Source of the DNA: Arsenicicoccus dermatophilus
GTDB taxonomy: Bacteria; Actinomycetota; Actinomycetes; Actinomycetales; Dermatophilaceae
DNA: 64,000 bases
Direction of reading: 5' to 3'
Assembly: GCF_022568795.1 (NCBI RefSeq)
Contig: NZ_JAKZHU010000001.1
Location: forward strand, 1,488,001 to 1,552,000
The notes under the pieces are model-generated. The model worked only from the letters and a program-made list of their open reading frames with translations, searched no databases and was not told the DNA's origin. Positions within the stretch are counted from its first letter, which is position 1. Each line of letters opens with the position of its first letter. This document shows positions 48,397-57,184 of this stretch, piece after piece. Position numbers and translations under genes: made by a program.

Positions 48397-48403
48397 GGGA
48401 TAT

Positions 48404-48435
48404 CACGGAGAGTCAGGTTCCGTGACTTTCGGAAC
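48404..48435. promoter_or_regulatory. Overlapping inverted repeats after prs, before the NRPS-like gene
   Basis: CACGGA (48404-48409) pairs with TCCGTG (48419-48424) across 9 bases. The overlapping GTTCCG (48417-48422) pairs with CGGAAC (48430-48435) across 7 bases. They share the TCCG segment, so only one can form at a time. It may be a weak terminator for prs, a regulator site, or a switch for the downstream gene. Confidence 0.4.
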
Positions 48436-48569
48436 AGGACTCCCCGGGCTCGGCTACTCCGATCGGACCGCGCGCCCTGCAAGCCCCCTGACGGGGCGTT
48501 CCTGCGCCCGTAGCGTGATGACCCAGGTGCGTCGATCGTCGGCGCCTGAGGCCCGGGGGGATCTGGCCG

Positions 48570-51163
48570 ATGACGCAGGTGCAGGACAACTCGCCCGCCA
48601 CCGACGGTGGCGCGTGGACGGAGCTGGCCGAGGCCGACATCACCGAGGGCGTGATCCCCCGGCTGCGGCAGGTGGTGCGCGCCCGACCGGACGCGCTGGC
48701 CGTGTCCGACGAGCAGGAGCAGCTCTGCAACGCCGAGCTCGCCCGCCGGGCCGCAGGGACGCTGGTCCTGCTGCGCCGCCGGCTCGCCGGCCTGGACCCC
48801 GCGCCGACCCCGCGTGGTCCGGAGGCCTTCGGCGGGCAGGAGCCGGTCGCCATGTGCTGCGGTCACACCGTCGACGCCGTCGCCACCCTGGTCGCCGTGA
48901 TCGCCTCCGGCCACCCGGTGCTGGTCCTCGACCCGCGGACCCCCGGCCCCCGGCTCGCCCAGCTCGTGGAGCGGGCGGGTGCACGCCTGGTGCTGGTCGA
49001 CGCCGACAACGAGACCCTGGTCTCCCAGGTCGGCGCGGTCGCGGTGCCGCTGCGCGAGGGTGGCCCGACCGACCCGGACGTCCTGTGGGCGAACCCGCCC
49101 GAGGCCTCGGCCGTGGCCTGCCTCGCCTTCACGTCGGGCTCCACGGGCGCCCCGAAGCCGGTCGCCAACGACCACCGCCTGCTCGTCCGCGACGCCTGGA
49201 ACTCCTCGGTCGCCACCCACTGCTACTCCTCCCAGGACACGATCGCGCACACCCTGCCGATCGCCTTCCACGCGGGCCTGACCACCACCGTGCACGGCCT
49301 GCTCGTGGGGGCGCCGATGCGGCTCTACGACACCCGCAGCCGCGGGATCGCGGCGCTGCCGGCCTTCATCGCCGAGCACGGGTGCACGCTGATGATCACC
49401 AGCCCGGCCATCCTGCGGGCCTTCGTGGCCTCAGAGCCGGACCCGGCCCACCTGCGGACCCTGCGCAACCTGACGGTCGCCGGGGAGCCGTCGTACGGCC
49501 GGGACGTCGAGGCGGTCCGCCCCCTGCTCCCCGCCGAGTGCTTCGTCCGCAACCGCTACGGCTCCTCCGAGACCGGTCTCATCGCGGAGTATGTCGTCAC
49601 CCCCGGCCACCCGCCGCTGGACGGGCCGCTCCCCATCGGACGCGGTGTCGGCTGGACCATCCTGTCCGTGGTCCCGGACCCCGAGGGCGACCCGGCGGTC
49701 GGGCGGCTGAGCGTCACCGCGCCGGACGTCGCGCTCGGCTACTGGGGCCTGCCCGAGGCCACCGAGGCGGCCTTCACCACCAACCCCGACGGCACCCGGA
49801 CCTACCTCACCAGCGACCTCGGCCGGCGGCGAGCCGACGGGATCCTGGAGATCGTCGGCCGCTCCGACCACAGCGTCAAGGTCCGCGGCTACCTCGTCGA
49901 TCCCGGGGAGGTGGACGCCGCCCTGTCCACGATCGACTCGATCCGCGAGTCGGTGGTCGTCAGCCGACCTCGACCGACCGACGGCCGTCCCCGGCTGGTT
50001 GCCTACGTCGTCCCGCAGGACCCCTCCTTGGCCCAGGACGAGCCGATCGTGCCCGACCCGCACCTCGCGTCGACCTGGCGGCAGTCGCTGCGCGCCCACC
50101 TGCCCGCGCACATGGTCCCCGAGGCCTTCGTGCTCGTGGCCGCGCTGCCCCGCAACGACCGGGGCAAGCTCGACCGGTCCGAGCTGCCCGCCGTGCCCGC
50201 CGTCGATCCCGGACCCCAGCGGACCTCCCGCTGGGAGCAGCTCGTCGCCGAGCAGTGGGCGGCGGCCCTGGAGCAGGACGTGGTCGTCGAGCCGGAGTCC
50301 GACTTCTTCGGCCTGGGCGGCGACTCGCTGGCGGCGGAGGCGCTCATGGCCCGCCTGGTGTCCGAGCTCGGGATCGCCCCGGACCGCGCCAAGACCTCCG
50401 TGCTCGCGCAGGCGCCCACGCTGGGGGAGTTCGCCGCCGCCATCCGCGAGGAGCGCAGCGAGCCGGACCCCTGCGTGATCACCCTGGTGCGGGACGACGG
50501 GACCGGCAAGCGACCTGTCTTCTTCGTCGCGGGCGCGGGCGGCATCGGGATCGCCCTGCGGCCCATCGCCCTGCGCCTGGACGGGCGCCCGGCCTACGCC
50601 CTGCAGAACCCCGTCCTCGAGGGCCGAGGGCTCCCCTCGCTGAGCGTCCGGGGACTGGCCCGGCGCTACGTCAAGGCCGTGCGGACGATCCAGCCGGAGG
50701 GGCCCTACCACCTGGCCGGGCATTCCTTCGGGGGGATCCTCGGCTACGAGATGTGCAAGCAGCTGCATGCCGCCGGGCAGGAGTCCCGGCTGGTGGTCCT
50801 GGACTCCTTCCCCCGGACCCGGCGTTGCAGCCCGCCCCCGTCGAGGGCACCTCCCCGGTCGACCGGGTCCGGTCTCTCGTGCGGGTCCTGCGGGCCTCGC
50901 TCAAGGACAGCGCCGGCGCGACCGACGCCTGGCGCTTCGCGGTGCACGCGGACAGCATGGCCCGCTCCTACACCCCCACCCCCTGGCACGGTCCCACCCT
51001 GGTCGTCCTCGCCCAGACCCCCGAGAAGGACCGGCGCAGCCGGTGGGCGCCGCACCTCACGGGCCCCTGGGAGCAGGTCGAGATCGCGGGCGACCACTTC
51101 ACGCTGCTGCGCGAACCCTGGGCGGCGGAGGTCGCCGAGCACGTGCGGCGCCATCTGGGGTGA
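48570..51163 (+). pseudogene. NRPS-like protein, adenylation-PCP-thioesterase, frameshifted near 50810
   Basis: A stand-alone A-PCP-TE module. The adenylation domain (about residues 30-510) has AFTSGSTGAPKPVAN and NRYGSSETGLIAEY. The carrier domain has FFGLGGDSLAAE with the phosphopantetheine Ser586. The thioesterase has the elbow HLAGHSFGGILGYEM with Ser719. The frame breaks at the C5 run 50810-50814: one extra C would restore reading into the rest of the thioesterase, ending with GDHFTLLREPWA (catalytic His) at stop 51163. So the gene is either a recent pseudogene, a slippage-controlled gene, or carries a sequencing error. A-PCP-TE proteins form simple activated or released acyl products; the substrate was not predicted. 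Confidence 0.82.
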
Positions 51164-51378
51164 ACTCCCCGGTCCCTGTCCACGACTTGATGGGGCCGTC
51201 CAGGTGAGCGATTCGACGCGATGCTCCCCTCCGGACCGGACCAGCGGCTGGCGTCAGCGGCCTGATCAGGCCATTGGCACGACCACCAGACCGAACCGGC
51301 CCCCCCGAGGGGTTCCTCGACGCCCAGGACATGACCGCATGACGAGACGAGTGATCGACAGCCAGTTAGGTTGGCGCC

Positions 51379-52284
51379 ATGACACCGCGTCCGCGCCTGT
51401 GCCAGACCGCCTTGGACACCACCGATGTTCGAGGCCTCGCAGAGTTCTACCGCGAGCTCCTGGGGCTCGTCTACCGCCCTGGTGACGAACCGCCCATGGA
51501 CGGAGGCCCCGACGACGCCGACTGGCTCGTCCTGCGGACCCCGGAGGGCGCACCGGCTCTCGCCTTCCAGAAGGTCTGCGAGCTGACGCCCACGACCTGG
51601 CCGTCGGCGGAGGTCCCGATGCAGCTGCACATCGACATGACCGTCCCCTGCCTGGACTCCCTGACCGAGGCGCGTCGGCGGGCGGAGTCGCTCGGCGCGA
51701 CCCTGATCATGGACCGCTCGGACGCCGAGGACGAGCCGCTCTACGTCTTCGGCGACCCGGCGGGGCACCCCTTCTGCGTCTTCGTGACGCCGGTGGAGCG
51801 TCGGCAGCTGGCGACGCTCGCGGTCGACGACCAGCTCTACGTCGTAGCGCGCGCCCAGCGGCGCGACGTGCCCACCATCGTGGAGCTCTTGCGCGACGAC
51901 ACCGTCGGATCCTCCCGCGAGAGCGAGGACCTGACGATCTACTACGAGGCCTTCGAGCGGATCGACGCGGACCCGGCCCACATGCTGGCCGTGCTCCTGG
52001 ACGACCTGGAGCGCATCGTCGCCACCTTGCAGCTCACCCTGCTGCCCGGCCTGGCCCGCCAGGGGGCCACCCGGCTGCAGATCGAGGCGGTGCGGGTGGC
52101 ACCCCACCTGCGCTCCAGCGGGGTGGGGACCGCGCTGTTCGACTGGGCGCACCGCTGGGGCCGCCACCACGGCGCGACCATGGCCCAGCTCACCACGGAC
52201 GTCCGACGCGAGGACGCCCACCGGTTCTACGACCGGCTCGGTTACGAGACCAGCCACCACGGGCTCAAGCTCGCCCTGGCCTGA
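51379..52284 (+). CDS. Fusion of a VOC/glyoxalase-like domain and a GNAT acetyltransferase
   Basis: A 301-residue two-domain protein. Residues 5-135 are a VOC-fold domain: RLCQTALDTTDVRGLAEFYRELLGL, MQLHIDMTV and DPAGHPFCVFV, the actinobacterial VOC hallmark. Residues 150-300 are a GNAT domain with VRVAPHLRSSGVGTALFDWAHRWG and AHRFYDRLGYE. VOC proteins bind small metabolites or bleomycin-like antibiotics, and GNATs acetylate amines, so a joint resistance or metabolite-binding role is possible but unproven. ATG 51379. Its 3' end overlaps the convergent double-GNAT gene by 20 bp. Confidence 0.85.
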   Translation: MTPRPRLCQTALDTTDVRGLAEFYRELLGLVYRPGDEPPMDGGPDDADWLVLRTPEGAPALAFQKVCELTPTTWPSAEVPMQLHIDMTVPCLDSLTEARRRAESLGATLIMDRSDAEDEPLYVFGDPAGHPFCVFVTPVERRQLATLAVDDQLYVVARAQRRDVPTIVELLRDDTVGSSRESEDLTIYYEAFERIDADPAHMLAVLLDDLERIVATLQLTLLPGLARQGATRLQIEAVRVAPHLRSSGVGTALFDWAHRWGRHHGATMAQLTTDVRREDAHRFYDRLGYETSHHGLKLALA

Positions 52285-53431
52285 GCGCCCGCGGCCGCTC
52301 AGGGACGGTGGGTGCGCAGCCTCGTGCGCCGGCACCGGTCGCGGACCTGCCCCGCCACTGCTCGGCGGTGATCTCGTAGACCACCTCGCCCTGGTCGGCG
52401 CCAGGCAGCGGGTCGTCGAAGGCGCGGACGTCGGTGCGGACGTGGTTCATGCCGAGCTTGCGCATGACCCCGCGGGAGGCGGCGTTCACGGCCATCGTCT
52501 CGGCATACACCCGCTGCAGGCCCACGGTCTCGAAGCCGTGCCGGAGGAGGGCCTGCGCCCCCTCCGTCGCGAGCCCCTGCCGCCAGTGGCGGCGCTCGAG
52601 CCGCCAGCCGATCTCGGCGGAGTCGGGATCGACGGTCACCCAGGGGTCGTGGTCGCTGCGGCCGAGGTCCCACCAGCCGAGGAAGTCGTCACCGGCGAAG
52701 CCCACCCACCAGCCGAGCCCCACCGCGTCGGCGACGGTCTCGGTGCACCGGGGCGCCCAGAAGGCGTCGATCTCCTCCGGGGTGCGCGCCCGACCGAGCA
52801 GGTGGCGCATCACCTCGGGGTCGGAGTCCAGCCGGTGCAGCAGCGGCAGGTGCTCGATCGTCATGGGGCGCAGCTCGATCCGCTCGGTCCGCAGCACCGG
52901 GCGGCCGCGGCCGGGAGGGACCTCCCGGACCATCGCGACCCGAGGCCAGGCGTCCAGCCCGAGCTCGCGCTCGTGGTCGCGCACGGCCCGCAGCTCGCTG
53001 CCCCACTCGGCCTCGGGCAGCGTGCGCCAGCCGAGACGCGCGTAGTAGGGCGCATTCCACGGGACGCCGCTGTAGGTCGTCAGGCTGAGCCGCTGCAGGC
53101 CCTGGCGGCGGGCCCACTGCTCGGCCGCCTCGAGCAGCCGGGCGCCGATGCGCTGGCCCGAGTGGCGGGGGTGGACGCTCAGCTGGGCGACGTGCGCGTC
53201 GCCGTCGACCACGGCGAGCTGGACGAATCCGAGAGGCTCGTCGTGCTCGTCGCAGGCCACGAGCAGCCGTCCGGCCTCCTGGTCCTCGGCGTAGGCCTCC
53301 GGCGGCGGAGCGGGCATGTCGGCGACCAGGTGCATCCCGGCGCGGCGGAAGTGGGCCGACCCGGACTGGTCCAGGGCAGGCAGCAGGGCGAGCTCGTCGG
53401 CGCGTGCCTCGCGGATGTCGGTGATGCTCAC
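52265..53431 (-). CDS. Double-GNAT acetyltransferase
   Basis: A 388-residue protein with two GNAT domains. The first (residues 1-160) has LSVHPRHSGQRIGARLLEAAEQWA and YYARLGWRTL. The second (about 175-350) is a RimJ/RimL-like GNAT with LRTERIELRPMTIEHLPLL, WRLERRHWRQGLATEGAQALL and NAASRGVMRKLGM. The C-terminal 30 residues are disordered. GTG 53431 overlaps the stop of the upstream double-GNAT gene (GTGA), so the two are co-translated. Substrates unknown; RimL-like domains often act on peptide N-termini or antibiotics. Confidence 0.88.
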   Translation of the reverse strand: MSITDIREARADELALLPALDQSGSAHFRRAGMHLVADMPAPPPEAYAEDQEAGRLLVACDEHDEPLGFVQLAVVDGDAHVAQLSVHPRHSGQRIGARLLEAAEQWARRQGLQRLSLTTYSGVPWNAPYYARLGWRTLPEAEWGSELRAVRDHERELGLDAWPRVAMVREVPPGRGRPVLRTERIELRPMTIEHLPLLHRLDSDPEVMRHLLGRARTPEEIDAFWAPRCTETVADAVGLGWWVGFAGDDFLGWWDLGRSDHDPWVTVDPDSAEIGWRLERRHWRQGLATEGAQALLRHGFETVGLQRVYAETMAVNAASRGVMRKLGMNHVRTDVRAFDDPLPGADQGEVVYEITAEQWRGRSATGAGARGCAPTVPERPRALRPGRA

Positions 53432-54522
53432 AGGGATCCTTCGGGTATGACCGCGCGGGCGTCGTTGCCACGCACCATCCAGACACTGTCACGGTAGTCC
53501 TGCGCCCCGACCCGGATGGCACGGGGGACCCGGCCCACCTCGACCCACCCCATCGCGGTGTAGAAGTGCCCCAGGCCCGAGCCGCTGCGGTAGGTGAGGT
53601 CGAGGGTCTCCACCCCGGGCAGGTCCCGGGCCACCGCGTGCAGCCCCGCGAGCGCCACCCGGCCGAGGTTGCGCCCCTGCCAGGTGGGGTCGACCATGAA
53701 TCTCTTGAGCGTCGCCGTGTGCCGGAAGAGCCTGCCCTCCCGGCGGATCCACCATCCGAAACCGAGCAACCGCTCCTCGTGGTCGCGCAGCACCGCCAGG
53801 GTGCGGACCTCGTCGTCGGTGCCCGCGAGGGTGTCGTCGAGCAGCGCCGCGACCTGCTGGCGCGGTGAGTCGCGGGTGAAGCCCACCGAGCCGCCCGCGG
53901 CGTTGACGGCGCACCACAGGTCGAGCATCTCGTCCCGCAGCGCGGAGGTCGGCGCGTGGTCCGCGCCGCGCACGACGGTGGTCCGGGGCAGCCAGAAGGC
54001 CCGCGACGGGCCGACCCCCGGCGGGTCGGAGGGGACCTCGTGGGGCTCGCCCCGCACCAGCCCGGCCGCCTCCGCGGTGCGCTGGGAGGCGGCGTTGGTG
54101 TCGCGGGCGACGGCGAGCACCTGGTGGGTCGGCAGCCACTCGGCGGCCCAGGCGACGGCTGCCCGGGCGGCCTCGCGGCCCAGGCCGGTGCCCTGGGCCT
54201 GCGGCACGAGGCGGTAGTAGAGGTTCGCCCTCCCGCCGTCCGTGACCCGCACCCCGGCGAAGCCGAGCGGGCGCCCGGACTCCCGGTCCTCGACCAGCCA
54301 GTAGTGCACGCCGAGGTCCTGCCAGGCCTCGACCCAGGTCTGCAGGGTCACCAGGTGGGCCGTCCGATCGGTCGTGATCGCCCACGGCGCATGGGCGTAC
54401 GTCGCCGGGTCGCCGTGCAGCGCGTGGTGGAAGTCCCGGTCCTGCAGGGTCGGTGGTCGCAGCCGCAGCCGCCGCGTCTGCACGGTGGTCGGGGCGGCGG
54501 CAGGCACGAGGCGCGAGGTCAT
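53428..54522 (-). CDS. Second double-GNAT acetyltransferase, coupled to the next
   Basis: A 364-residue protein with an N-terminal RimJ/RimL-like GNAT domain (VQTRRLRLRPPTLQDRDF, YYRLVPQAQGTGLGREAARA, TNAASQRTAEAAGL). A C-terminal GNAT domain follows after residue 215, with FMVDPTWQGRNLGRVALAGLH and HFYTAMGWVEVGRVP. ATG 54522 gives a normal N-terminus; a longer reading runs into the divergent gene. With its downstream neighbour it makes a two-gene operon of four GNAT domains. Function unknown. Confidence 0.86.
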   Translation of the reverse strand: MTSRLVPAAAPTTVQTRRLRLRPPTLQDRDFHHALHGDPATYAHAPWAITTDRTAHLVTLQTWVEAWQDLGVHYWLVEDRESGRPLGFAGVRVTDGGRANLYYRLVPQAQGTGLGREAARAAVAWAAEWLPTHQVLAVARDTNAASQRTAEAAGLVRGEPHEVPSDPPGVGPSRAFWLPRTTVVRGADHAPTSALRDEMLDLWCAVNAAGGSVGFTRDSPRQQVAALLDDTLAGTDDEVRTLAVLRDHEERLLGFGWWIRREGRLFRHTATLKRFMVDPTWQGRNLGRVALAGLHAVARDLPGVETLDLTYRSGSGLGHFYTAMGWVEVGRVPRAIRVGAQDYRDSVWMVRGNDARAVIPEGSL

Positions 54523-54541
54523 GGCACTAGCATGCCGACCC

Positions 54542-55036
54542 ATGACCCGACCGGCCCGCGTCCCCCTCCCCGCAGGTGAGGTGACCTTCGAGATCACCGA
54601 CGCGGCCTGGGAGATGATCGCCGTCCTGGGCGGGCACCTGCATGCGTATGTCGGTGGCGAGGGCTGCCGGGCGCGGTCGTTGACGTTCACCACCGACGAG
54701 CCGCGCGGCGCGATCGACTGCGAGCTGCCGCAGGAGTCGGTGTGGGACACCGTCGACTGGGAGGCCCGCGAGTGGACCGAGGAGGCGCTCGCGGCGCTGG
54801 CCGAGCGGCCCGAGAGCACCCGGGTGACCGTGAGCGCCGAGCTGGCGCCGATGCTGGCGGGCGCGGTGCTGGACTTCGGGGACTACCTCGCGATGGAGCG
54901 GTTCGTGTGGTCCCGGCTGCCGTCCGCGGTCAAGGACGACCGGCGGTGCACCTGCCTGCGGTCCTTCGGGGCGCCGCGGGGCAGGCGGGCCCCCTGCCTG
55001 GACGACGCCCGGCAGGGGCTCACGCGGCCGGGCTGA
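54542..55036 (+). CDS. Small protein of unknown function with Cys-rich C-terminus
   Basis: A 164-residue protein. The beginning VTFEITDAAWEMIAVLGGHLHAYVGGEGC is loosely similar to the HesB/IscA fold, where TDAA and a Gly-Gly-Cys appear, but the other ligand cysteines are not at the usual spacing. A CTCLRSFGAPRGRRAPC pattern near the end could bind a metal. I cannot assign a function. ATG 54542 starts 19 bp from the divergent acetyltransferase. The stop codon lies in the loop of the terminator hairpin at 55015-55053. Confidence 0.6.
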   Translation: MTRPARVPLPAGEVTFEITDAAWEMIAVLGGHLHAYVGGEGCRARSLTFTTDEPRGAIDCELPQESVWDTVDWEAREWTEEALAALAERPESTRVTVSAELAPMLAGAVLDFGDYLAMERFVWSRLPSAVKDDRRCTCLRSFGAPRGRRAPCLDDARQGLTRPG

Positions 55037-55053
55037 CCGGCCGCGTGAGCCCC
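55015..55053. terminator. 17-bp perfect hairpin with a stop codon in its loop
   Basis: GGGGCTCACGCGGCCGG (55015-55031) pairs exactly with 55037-55053. The 5-base loop GCTGA contains the TGA that ends the preceding gene, so the left arm is coding. It lies between convergent genes (hflX stop at 55068) and should terminate both directions. No T-tract. Confidence 0.82.
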
Positions 55054-55067
55054 GCTGCCTGGCGGCG

Positions 55068-56543
55068 TCAGGAGGAGGCGCGGCTCACGGCATACGCCTG
55101 GAGCTCGCCCGCCAGCTTGGGGTGGACAAGGGCGTGGACGAGGGTGCCGTCGCCGGTGTGCTCCTCGGCCTCGATCTCACCCTCCGCGTGGAGGCGGCTG
55201 ACCAGGTCACCCCGATCGTAGGGCAGCAGCACCGCGACCGGGATCTCGGGCTGCGGGAGCTCGTCGGCGATCAGCTGCCGCAGCTCCTCGATGCCCGCCC
55301 CCGTGCGCGCGGAGACCACGATCGAGTGCTTCTCGTTGGTGCGCAGCCGCATCAGGGTCTCGGGGTCGGCCGCGTCGGCCTTGTTGACCACCACGATCTC
55401 CTTGAGCCGGTCGCCCCCGACCTCGGCGAGCACCTGACGGACCGCGGAGATCTGGCCCTCGGGGTCGGGGTGGGAGCCGTCCACGACGTGGAGCAGCAGG
55501 TCGGAGTCTCCGACCTCCTCCAGCGTGGAGCGGAAGGCCTCGACCAGCTGGTGCGGCAGCGCCCGCACGAAGCCGACGGTATCAGCCAGCGTGTAGGGGT
55601 GCCCGTCCGGCGTCTGCGCGCGACGGACCGTCGGGTCCAGGGTGGCGAAGAGCTGGTTCTCGACGAGGACGCCCGCGCCGGTCAGGCGGTTGAGCAGGGA
55701 GGACTTGCCGGCGTTGGTGTAGCCGGCGATCGCGACGCTGGGCACCTCGTTGGCCCGGCGGCTCGACCGCTTGGCGTCGCGGCCGGTCTTCATCTTGACG
55801 ATGTCGCGCTTGAGCTGGCTGATCTTGGTGTTGATCCGGCGCCGGTCCAGCTCGATCTTGGTCTCACCGGGACCGCGGGAGCCGATGCCGACACCACCGG
55901 CGGCCTGGCCACCGGCCTGCCGGGACATCGACTCGCCCCAGCCGCGCAGGCGCGGGAGGAGGTACTGCAGCTGGGCCAGCTCGACCTGCGCCTTGCCCTC
56001 CCGGGACTTGGCGTGCTGGGCGAAGATGTCCAGGATCAGGGCGGTCCGGTCGATGACCTTGACCTTGACCACGTCCTCCAGCGCGCGGCGCTGGCTCGGG
56101 GTCAGCTCGCCGTCGCAGATCACCGTGTCCGCACCCTCGGCGCGGACGATCTCGGCGAGCTCCTGGGCCTTCCCGGACCCGAGGAAGGTGCCCGGGTCGG
56201 GGCGCATCCGGCGCTGGATGACGCCGTCGAGCACCGTCGAGCCGGCGGTCTCGGCCAGGGCGGCGAGCTCGCGGATGGAGTTCTCCGCGTCCTCGGCCGA
56301 GCCCTCGGTCCACACCCCGGCCAGCACCACGCGCTCCAGGCGGAGCTGGCGGTACTCGACCTCGGTGACGTCCTCGAGCTCGGTGGACAACCCACCGACG
56401 CGGCGCAAGGCTGCGCGCTCCTCGCGGTCGAGCTGCTCTCCGTCATACGTCTGCTCGTCGTCGAGCCATGGGGAGTCGACCTGGTCGTCCGCGAGCGCCT
56501 CGGCGCGGGAGCGGAAGAGGTCGAAGCGTGAAGTAGAAGTCAT
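55068..56543 (-). CDS. hflX: GTPase HflX
   Basis: A 491-residue ribosome-splitting GTPase. The N-terminal ATP-binding-like domain has VLAGVWTEGSAEDAENSI and a Gly-rich segment (SRQAGGQAAGGVGIGSRGPGE). The G domain has G1 GYTNAGKSSLLN, G3 DTVGFVRALP and G4 NKADAA. A C-terminal domain follows. ATG 56543 is chosen; a longer frame upstream is not conserved. A GAGGGG lies just before the start. In actinobacteria it normally follows dapF and miaA, as here with several genes placed between. Confidence 0.95.
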   Translation of the reverse strand: MTSTSRFDLFRSRAEALADDQVDSPWLDDEQTYDGEQLDREERAALRRVGGLSTELEDVTEVEYRQLRLERVVLAGVWTEGSAEDAENSIRELAALAETAGSTVLDGVIQRRMRPDPGTFLGSGKAQELAEIVRAEGADTVICDGELTPSQRRALEDVVKVKVIDRTALILDIFAQHAKSREGKAQVELAQLQYLLPRLRGWGESMSRQAGGQAAGGVGIGSRGPGETKIELDRRRINTKISQLKRDIVKMKTGRDAKRSSRRANEVPSVAIAGYTNAGKSSLLNRLTGAGVLVENQLFATLDPTVRRAQTPDGHPYTLADTVGFVRALPHQLVEAFRSTLEEVGDSDLLLHVVDGSHPDPEGQISAVRQVLAEVGGDRLKEIVVVNKADAADPETLMRLRTNEKHSIVVSARTGAGIEELRQLIADELPQPEIPVAVLLPYDRGDLVSRLHAEGEIEAEEHTGDGTLVHALVHPKLAGELQAYAVSRASS

Positions 56544-56691
56544 ATCCCCTCTAGGGTCGCACGCGCCCGCCCGGGCGGGCGAACCATTTGTTGCGTCAAC
56601 GCCGGCGGCGCCCGTCGTATGCCGGAGCGACGTCTCGTCGGCATCGGACGCGGGCGCCGCCGGCCGCACGGCCGCCGCACGGCCCCGACGG

Positions 56692-57081
56692 TCACCCCTC
56701 CAGGTCGGCGACGAGCGCGGCGATCGCCCGGTCGTGCTCGGCCCGGTCGAACCGGAAGGCGATCTCGGGGACCGGGTCGTCGAGGCAGCCCTCGGTCAGG
56801 TCGTCCCACACGACCTCGTCCGTGCCGGCCCGGATCCACACCCGCAAGGGGTCGCAGCCCTCGCAGGTGCAGATGCACTCCCGGATCGCCACCCGGCCGT
56901 CGTCCTGCGCGGGCTCACCACGGAGGGCGGCGAGCAGATCCTGCGGGCTGACGCCGATCCGCTCGTCACGCGGGTTCTCCGCCAGCAGGCGGGCCAGCAG
57001 CTCGTCCGGCGTGCGGCCGTCGAGCAGGACGTCCACGACCTCGATCGTCGGGCCTCCGTCCGGCACGACCGCCTCCCCCAC
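56692..57081 (-). CDS. Unknown small protein with a CICTCEGC cluster
   Basis: A 129-residue acidic protein with EVVDVLLDGRTPDELLARLL, GVSPQDLLAALRG and a compact cysteine group, CICTCEGCDPL, near residues 70-80, which could bind a metal. The last 40 residues are acidic and helical. I do not recognise the family. GTG 57081 is used because no better start precedes it; a second GTG lies four codons later. It lies just downstream of the phoD gene on the same strand, so it may be co-transcribed. Confidence 0.5.
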   Translation of the reverse strand: MGEAVVPDGGPTIEVVDVLLDGRTPDELLARLLAENPRDERIGVSPQDLLAALRGEPAQDDGRVAIRECICTCEGCDPLRVWIRAGTDEVVWDDLTEGCLDDPVPEIAFRFDRAEHDRAIAALVADLEG

Positions 57082-57184
57082 AGGTGTCCCCCGTGCCGGC
57101 CACCGCGCCCGAGAGCGGTGGCTCCCCGCTGCGCGCAGGCCGCCCGGGAGACCTGCGCCGGGGTGACGCAGAGCCCCTGACGGG

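Noticed and set aside
50671-50958. Possible programmed frameshift signal in the NRPS-like gene
   Set aside because: The C5 run has no slippery heptamer or downstream pseudoknot that I can see; simple deletion or error is the plainer reading.
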